Shown here piece after piece: positions 34,254-39,128 of a DNA stretch of 39,128 nucleotides. Each line of letters starts with the position of its first letter. The stretch's first letter is position 1. Source of the DNA: Anabaena subtropica FACHB-260 (lineage in GTDB: Bacteria > Cyanobacteriota > Cyanobacteriia > Cyanobacteriales > Nostocaceae); NCBI RefSeq assembly GCF_014697105.1, contig NZ_JACJRF010000050.1, positions 1-39,128 of the forward strand. Reading direction: 5' to 3'. The notes beneath the pieces are model-generated. The model did not search any database, was not told where the DNA came from, and saw nothing but the letters and a program-made list of their open reading frames with translations. Position numbers and translations under genes: made by a program.

Positions 34254-34835
34254 CTATGAAGGATTTACACTGATGGAAGTAGCATTCGATTCAGGTTCAG
34301 TAGTTGCACCAACTGCCATGACTGTAGACCATTCACTGACGCGGTTATCATCTAGAACGGCTCGGACTCGATAAGCAAGCTGAGTTTTATGTACTAATAA
34401 GATTAAATCTCGGTTGAGTAAGCCTTGTGATTTGAGGTTTTCGTTTGATGCAGCTTGGAGATGAAAACATCGATCGCTTTGACGTTGTAAATCTGGAGAC
34501 TCACCATCCACCAGCACCTTTTGCAGTTCGTACTCTTTAGCCCCTGGATAAGCTTCCCAGCAAAGATTCCAGTAGGTTGACCAGTTAATCAAATTTGTTG
34601 TTGATTCCTTAACCTCATCCGACAAGGTAGAAACGAGTCCGGTAACTGGAGGTTGTACGACTTGCGGCGACTGGGAATTAACAGATTCTATATATCCAGG
34701 TTGCTCAACCTGTTGTGCAGCTATAGATGAACCGACATCAAGACCTAGCATCAGTCCGAATATCAAAGTGAGTAGCACAACCAATCGTAGGCATCGTGAA
34801 GGCACTAGGGGGAGGATTTTAAAATTCATAGTCAT
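34254..34835 (-). CDS. exported fibronectin-III-like protein, copy A2
   Basis: 193 residues and a paralogue of A1. The signal peptide spans about residues 1-40 (LVVLLTLIFGLMLGL, cleavage near IAA). A variable linker follows, then VVQPPVTGLVSTLSDEV, shared with A1, and a fibronectin-III-like domain (LCWEAYPGAKEYELQ ... AYRVRAVLDDNRVSEWSTVMAVG) with two conserved cysteines. The gene lies 236 bases after B2 on the same strand, and the pairing B then A is repeated in the B1-A1 copy. The two proteins probably act in the same extracytoplasmic structure or process. Confidence 0.72.
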   Translation of the reverse strand: MTMNFKILPLVPSRCLRLVVLLTLIFGLMLGLDVGSSIAAQQVEQPGYIESVNSQSPQVVQPPVTGLVSTLSDEVKESTTNLINWSTYWNLCWEAYPGAKEYELQKVLVDGESPDLQRQSDRCFHLQAASNENLKSQGLLNRDLILLVHKTQLAYRVRAVLDDNRVSEWSTVMAVGATTEPESNATSISVNPS

Positions 34836-35071
34836 GCAAAACTTAAATGCTTAACCCGATTCTTCAAAATTAGGCATCAGATGCAGCAAAAGACAATCCT
34901 GCTACATCTAAGCCTCATTAAATTACAAATTACGTTTAATGTGAATTAGTCTTGAAACCCTTGTAATTCTGTACGTATTCACAAAACTGTGATTTTGAGT
35001 GAGTCTTGAAACTCTTGTGGGATAAGAGGCGTTGCTAATTCACATCAGGCGTAAATTACGAATTGGTATGA

Positions 35072-36355
35072 TTACCACTCTACCTTTGAAATTAGGTTGC
35101 CGTTATCGGCATAGATAGTTCTTGAACGGATATGCGTTCTAGAAGGTAGTGTGGAATTGAAGACACCGCTTTTTCTTCCCACGGCTGATTTGTTACCAAT
35201 TTCTGCACGGAATATAACAACGTCAGGTGCTAACCCTACGTCATCACCTAGCTTAGTTTCCGGGCCACTATCAACACCATTGACAACCTGCCTACCACCA
35301 TGAACTAGAACACGAGGCCCATAACCATTTCCATTACCAATAGTCAGATTAGTTGTCGCTAAACCATGAAAGACAACATCGTTTGCTACACCGGCAAGTA
35401 TCCCAATGTTAAAAGGTTGACCCTCATCAGCACGGATGGAAATTCTATTACCTAATTTCTGGTTTAAGGCTGCGAGAGAATCTTGCAGAATCACATTGCC
35501 GATGATGCGGTTAGGGTAGTTGGGATCTTGAGTAGTAACCCCACCTATGGTTGGCAAACTTGGTGTTGGGTTATTAGGGGTGGATGGACTGAAATTTATC
35601 CCTGTGACATTTGACGGATTGGCTACGGCTAATTGTGTATAACCTTGGGCCAATGACTGATTAACTGCAATTACACCCTGCATCAATGCAACATCGGCTT
35701 GTGTCAGGTTAGACACCTTCCCCAAACTGCCACTAGTAGCTTCTATGTTACTAGTAACATTTTTACCTGGGAGGACAACTTTACCAGAGGGTAAGGTAAC
35801 ACCAGGGCCGACCCGCGAGAGAAAATTGACTACGGTGTTGAACTCTATAGTTGCACCGTCTACTTCAGCGTTGAAGGCGATGAATGTCTCTGGCTGAGTG
35901 TTGCTAAACTGAACACCGCTCACGGGGTCAGTAAAAGGCCCAGTTGAGCCAGTAAGACCGATTTTGGCTGTACCTTTGACAGTGACCAAGTGTGCCAGGA
36001 TGACTCGCTCACCAATAGTTGCCCCCGCTACTGAAGGTGTAATGCTCACTTGGTCTTGGACGTTGGATCCTTCACTGATAATGATGGGGCCATTAGTAGC
36101 ATTTAACCGAGCAAATGGTGCAACGTAGACTTTTCCCCCCAAGGTAATATTTGCGGGATTGGTAATTATCGCAGCTGGGTCAATAAAATTAGCTGATGCT
36201 GGGGCTGCTGTACTGGGACATATAGGTCGGTTAACTGCCGTTGGACTACACGAAGCAAGGCTTGCAAGGGCTGGTTGTGCATCTACCTGTATAACTAGGA
36301 CAAACGCAAGGATAATTGCAGTAAAGGCACTAAAAATTGTGCGAGGTTTGAACAT
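35072..36355 (-). CDS. exported gamma-carbonic-anhydrase-like beta-helix protein, B2
   Basis: 427 residues from ATG 36355, which has AGGAG ten bases upstream (an in-frame GTG lies six codons before). A signal peptide (about 1-33, ending VDAQPALA) is followed by hexapeptide repeats of a left-handed beta-helix like gamma carbonic anhydrases and the CcmM N-domain (KVYVAPFARLNATNGPIIIS..., NVQDQV, ATIGERVILAHLVTVKG, LPSGKVVLPGKNV). A Pro/Asn-rich linker (about 255-280) joins a second helix-like segment to the C-terminus. Of the zinc histidines of true enzymes, only the one in ILAH is obvious; equivalents of the others read as Asn, so activity is doubtful. Confidence 0.75.
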   Translation of the reverse strand: MFKPRTIFSAFTAIILAFVLVIQVDAQPALASLASCSPTAVNRPICPSTAAPASANFIDPAAIITNPANITLGGKVYVAPFARLNATNGPIIISEGSNVQDQVSITPSVAGATIGERVILAHLVTVKGTAKIGLTGSTGPFTDPVSGVQFSNTQPETFIAFNAEVDGATIEFNTVVNFLSRVGPGVTLPSGKVVLPGKNVTSNIEATSGSLGKVSNLTQADVALMQGVIAVNQSLAQGYTQLAVANPSNVTGINFSPSTPNNPTPSLPTIGGVTTQDPNYPNRIIGNVILQDSLAALNQKLGNRISIRADEGQPFNIGILAGVANDVVFHGLATTNLTIGNGNGYGPRVLVHGGRQVVNGVDSGPETKLGDDVGLAPDVVIFRAEIGNKSAVGRKSGVFNSTLPSRTHIRSRTIYADNGNLISKVEW

Positions 36356-36542
36356 TAAAAGAAGGCTCCTCACGAGCTATGGAGTATTTATTTGCGGAAT
36401 AATTTGTGTTAACGAGGAAAAGATACAATTCAGCGTCGCCTATAGTCAGCGAAACTCTAGGCCAATCTGAGGAATTAGCAAAAAATCATATTGCCATAAT
36501 TCCCCTTTTCAACTCTTTCTTACTTGCTTATAAGATAGAGAA

Positions 36543-36791
36543 TTAACCAGCCCAAAATCCGCTCAACAAGTTATAAACGTTGAGAAATGTTACCAAGTCA
36601 TCTATCAGACCAGTAATAATACCAAGAAGTGAGCTTTGTGGAATTGTCGTCGTTGCGTGGGCAACTGCATTATTGTATACAGTCTCCCAAGCGTTCGGCC
36701 CGGTAGCCGTTGTACCATAAACCTGTGTACTCACAGCCAAAATAAAGCCAAGCGCAGCTAGACTGGCTAGTATTGTGCGACGTTTTAACAT
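36543..36791 (-). CDS. small exported hypothetical protein, C
   Basis: 82 residues from ATG 36791; a longer frame to 36896 lacks signal-peptide logic. The signal peptide is clear (MLKRRTILASLAALGFILAV, cleavage near VYG). The mature part is about 56 residues, rich in Thr/Ala and ending in a hydrophobic helix (LLGIITGLIDDLVTFLNVYNLL). I do not recognise it. It precedes B2 on the same strand by 187 bases and may be part of the same exported module. Confidence 0.6.
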   Translation of the reverse strand: MLKRRTILASLAALGFILAVSTQVYGTTATGPNAWETVYNNAVAHATTTIPQSSLLGIITGLIDDLVTFLNVYNLLSGFWAG

Positions 36792-36896
36792 TATTATTTG
36801 ATACCTGATAGTTTGCCAAGTTTGTTTGACAGGGTAAACCGAAAAGGTAAGGGAAAAGCGGTAACTTTTCAATTTACCTGAGCTAATGACGTACAA

Positions 36897-37739
36897 TTGT
36901 TACAAGCAGCAATTAGCAGCTTACTTTTATATTATCTTAATATTATTTAGTAATTTAAGCTAGATATTTTGATATTAATAAAATTTATATTTCTAATAAA
37001 AATGTAGTGCATCATAGAGTTTAAAACTTTGTAAGTTCCATTGAGTATCAGCGACAAAATATATCTACCTTGAGACATATTTTTAAATTAATTTGATCCC
37101 AAATATCTTTTTGTAGAAGATGCAAGGTATTGGTAAGGCAAGAGAAAGCGATAAAAAATTCGCTTGTAAGCATCTTCCTGTAATGCTTTTATAAATGTCT
37201 ATGCTCTAAGTTATATGGCAAATACCATAGCTGATGTTGTTATATTTGGCAAGTATATATTGCATAAATAGATGGTAGATTAAACTTGCATACCATACTA
37301 TTTATGACAAATTGAGGAACAATTTAAGGATGTTTGTTTGTCTATAAACTATTAATTTATCAAAGCAGTAATTGATAATATTTCACACCATACCTGATAT
37401 ATACATCAGTAGAAGCCCACAGCTGTAGGGCGCTATAAAAAGTTCAGTAGACCGAAAAGTTTGGCGATCGCAGCTTACAAGACGTAACCATCGCTGTCAA
37501 CCAGGACTTACGCGAAGAGTGAGAAACTGAAATGTTTGGTTTTTCGTTACCCTACTTTACCGGGAGATCGTTTCGTTAAGCCCAGTTGCACTTGCGACAC
37601 GCTACGCGAACGCTAAGGCATTGCAAATTCTCAAATACTCTCCAGAGTTAAGTTCTGCGCTGTGGCCACTTTATGCTTTAAAAACGGCCACATTATCCTT
37701 TAAGTGACAGTGCGGTCAAGCAATGTGGAATGAATACAA
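36897..37739. other. 843-base gene-free stretch with element scraps
   Basis: Very AT-rich to about 37380, where I see no gene. From 37407, GAAGCCCACAGCTGTAGGGC can form a hairpin that recalls an IS200/IS605 right end, but only weakly. At 37592-37615 is a sequence of the GCGACACGCTACGCGAACGC type that I recall as common in Nostoc genomes. GTGGCC (37662-37667) and GGCCAC (37685-37690) form an inverted repeat. At 37711-37740 a 30-base piece is nearly identical to the 1.4-kb element. Confidence 0.5.
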
Positions 37740-37742
37740 TAG
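37711..37742 (+). mobile_element. scrap of the 1.4-kb insertion element
   Basis: The plus strand reads TGCGGTCAAGCAATGTGGAA and on to TGAATACAAT, encoding CGQAMWNEYN, the same codons as the zinc-finger part of the transposase at 33240-33270 (minus strand). Upstream the match fades quickly. Downstream it is cut by the inverted repeat of the IS5-group element at 37740. A second, mostly lost copy of the element once lay here. Confidence 0.7.
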
Positions 37743-38893
37743 ACCTGTCCATAAAAGGTAAAAAGCTTACTGTGAAGGGATTACAGGAGATATGACTGAG
37801 ATAAAATAGTTATCATTGCTGAACGTAAAAATCAGGGTTTGGGGATGAAAATCGGAAAATTATCAAAAGTTTCTCAAAACAGAGCTTTCTAAAAAAGTAA
37901 ATGTTCAAGCGGATAATTCAAATATTATGACTTAGTATAAATGAAGCATTGAGATGTAACCGAACTAATCCACATACCGTCTTTATCACCTGATTATAAC
38001 GATGTCGAGCTAGACGAAATCTGTCACTGGCTACTCGAAAAATTTTCACCCTACATATCAGATGTTCAAAAAAAATCCTTCTAGAAGATAATTCCTTATT
38101 CTCTGATTTTTGAGTTTCTGAAAGTTCGGCTTTTTTGGGCTTCTTGTAAGGTGTGGTAATAAGTTCTTCTCCCATATAAGCCTTATCTCCTAGAAATCTT
38201 TGTTTGGTATCCAGAGTTTTTCGATTATTTCTAAATAAGGTAATATCGCTTGTCTTGCCAAATTGTCCAATACAAATATCAACTATATCTCGACCTTCTG
38301 GTAATACGATAAATTGATTTTTTATTGTGTGCATTTTCTTCTTGCCAGAATAATATTTTTTCTGCTCTTCATAGTCTCCAGGTCTTTCTATAGCTTGCTC
38401 TGCGCTATCTACTATTAATTCATATTCACATAATTTTTCACATAGCTCTTGATATCTTTTATCATCATTTTTTACTTCTTCTATTTGAGATGCAGGTAAA
38501 ATTTCTCTGAGAATTTCCACCCAATAATTAAATGTATTATTTGCTTTTGTTCTCGACACATCAAACAATAATCCCAAAATTTCAAATGTTGGCTTCTGTC
38601 TGAGGTATACTAAACATAAACATACCCCTTCTTTTGGTGTCATTTCTGCTTTACGTCCTCCTCCAGATGCTATTAACCTAACTTTTCTTTTTTCAATTTC
38701 TGCTTGTTTTTCTTTATGCCTTTTTTCTGCTAATGCTACTAATGTAATAAAATCTTCATATTTAATCCCAATTAATCGCTTTGATTCCTCTGGGTATGAT
38801 TCTATTCTTTTTAAGGGACTTGTCATTATTAATACTCGCTTTTTTATCTCCTCTGTTTATTTTCTTATAAAATTTATTTTAAAGATAGGTCTA
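37740..38893 (-). mobile_element. IS5-group element, about 1154 bp, apparently complete
   Basis: Imperfect inverted ends flank the transposase gene: TAGACCTGTCCATAAAA at 37740-37756 and TTTTAAAGATAGGTCTA at 38877-38893 (14 of 17 matching as reverse complements). If the outer TA is the duplicated target, the element proper is 37742-38891. The single gene inside is intact. The left end interrupts a scrap of the 1.4-kb element. Confidence 0.75.
37918..38826 (-). CDS. DDE transposase (IS5 group, DDE_Tnp_4-like)
   Basis: 302 residues. The N-terminal helical part has an HTH-like segment (EMTPKEGVCLCLVYLRQKPT, FDVSRTKANNTFNYW). The catalytic acids appear complete: Asp140 (ELIVDSAEQAIERP), Asp214 (RFLGDKAYMGEE) and Glu254 (IFFEHLICRVK). 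The motif R-P-x-D-Y-E-E-Q-K-x-Y-Y-S-G-K-K after the first Asp is typical of this group. Length and ends are consistent with an active element. Base composition is more AT-rich than that of the core genes in the window. Confidence 0.9.
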   Translation of the reverse strand: MTSPLKRIESYPEESKRLIGIKYEDFITLVALAEKRHKEKQAEIEKRKVRLIASGGGRKAEMTPKEGVCLCLVYLRQKPTFEILGLLFDVSRTKANNTFNYWVEILREILPASQIEEVKNDDKRYQELCEKLCEYELIVDSAEQAIERPGDYEEQKKYYSGKKKMHTIKNQFIVLPEGRDIVDICIGQFGKTSDITLFRNNRKTLDTKQRFLGDKAYMGEELITTPYKKPKKAELSETQKSENKELSSRRIFFEHLICRVKIFRVASDRFRLARHRYNQVIKTVCGLVRLHLNASFILSHNI

Positions 38894-39031
38894 ATAAAAG
38901 AGGTTCAAAAACTGAAATTATCAAGAATGTACGTCCACCCGAATAATGACCATTGACGACTTTACCAAAACAGCTTGCATTCTCTCTCTTGGAAAAAACT
39001 TTGCGATTTACTGAATCTATCTAATACCAAT

Positions 39032-39128
39032 TTAATATGAAGCTGCATAGAAAAGAGCTTCTAAAATAAAGTTATAAGAGGAGATAGACATTACCTGCTC
39101 AAATGTTAATTGCTCGAATAGTTGTTGT
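39032..39128 (-). CDS. 3' end of an unrecognised gene (partial)
   Basis: A minus-strand frame open from the window edge ends at TAA (39032-39034) after 31 codons reading ...QLTFEQVMSISSYNFILEAL.... It resembles the C-terminal peptide at 1-100 (13 of 31 identical, no gaps), which supports coding. The family is unknown to me. The 138 bases between it and the IS5-group element hold nothing I can identify. Confidence 0.5.
   Translation of the reverse strand, partial: QQLFEQLTFEQVMSISSYNFILEALFYAASY

Noticed and set aside
36159-36470. 103-codon plus-strand frame
   Set aside because: Antisense to the signal peptide and first repeats of B2; no motif of its own.
37407-37435. Second IS200/IS605 right end
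   Set aside because: A short GCCC/GGGC hairpin with a remembered resemblance only; no tnpB tail or terminal TCAA was seen, so it is mentioned only within the gap entry.

Overview
This is chromosomal DNA from a filamentous cyanobacterium of the Nostoc/Anabaena type. The signs are very frequent HIP1 octamers (GCGATCGC), heptamer tandem arrays of the STRR kind between genes, cyanobacterial gene families (cyAbrB/CalA, DUF1823, DUF3727, YqeG, Uma2) and a cyanobacterial lipoxygenase. This rests on reading the sequence alone; no database was searched.

Positions 1 to about 30,226 are mostly ordinary core genome. From left to right: a gene 3' end and a PEP-CTERM fragment; tRNA-Ser(CGA); a possible small RNA; then, mainly on the minus strand, proB, a YqeG phosphatase, a DUF3727 protein, ruvX, a double GNAT protein, a small hypothetical, a CPA2 antiporter, cobL, a GH13 glycosidase and DUF1823. 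Next come acyP (+), moaE (-), a hybrid histidine kinase (-), a photolyase split over two genes (-), a lipoxygenase (+), a VOC protein (+), a serine-recombinase relative lacking its catalytic residues (+), a GT39-type membrane glycosyltransferase (+), a zinc-ribbon membrane protein (-), a ClC channel/antiporter with CBS domains (+), calA (-), an Rrf2 regulator (+), cbiB (+), pyrR (+), a Uma2 endonuclease (+) and tldD (+). cobL and cbiB both serve cobalamin synthesis but lie 17 kb apart, and no B12 riboswitch was seen. Most genes look like single transcription units separated by repeats.

Positions 30,227 to 39,128 are accessory and damaged. An IS200/IS605-like right end abuts the tldD stop codon, followed by a scrap of a short-chain dehydrogenase gene and a long palindrome. 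Then comes a duplicated pair of exported proteins: A, a signal peptide plus fibronectin-III-like domain, and B, a signal peptide plus gamma-carbonic-anhydrase-like beta-helix. A small exported protein, C, lies ahead of the intact pair. The intact order on the minus strand is C, B2, A2. In the second copy (B1, A1), B1 has lost its signal peptide to an insertion element and its middle to a deletion. That element has perfect 25-bp ends but a twice-frameshifted transposase, and its other end cuts through an IS5 transposase gene, so a deletion next to the element is implied. Near the right edge is an apparently intact 1.15-kb IS5-group element. It sits beside a 30-bp scrap of the same element that broke B1.

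The most unusual points are the recombinase without a catalytic centre, the split photolyase with a cysteine cluster, the composite tandem arrays that run into start codons, the C-B-A exported module with its duplication and conversion tract, and two homologous C-terminal peptides at opposite ends of the window.
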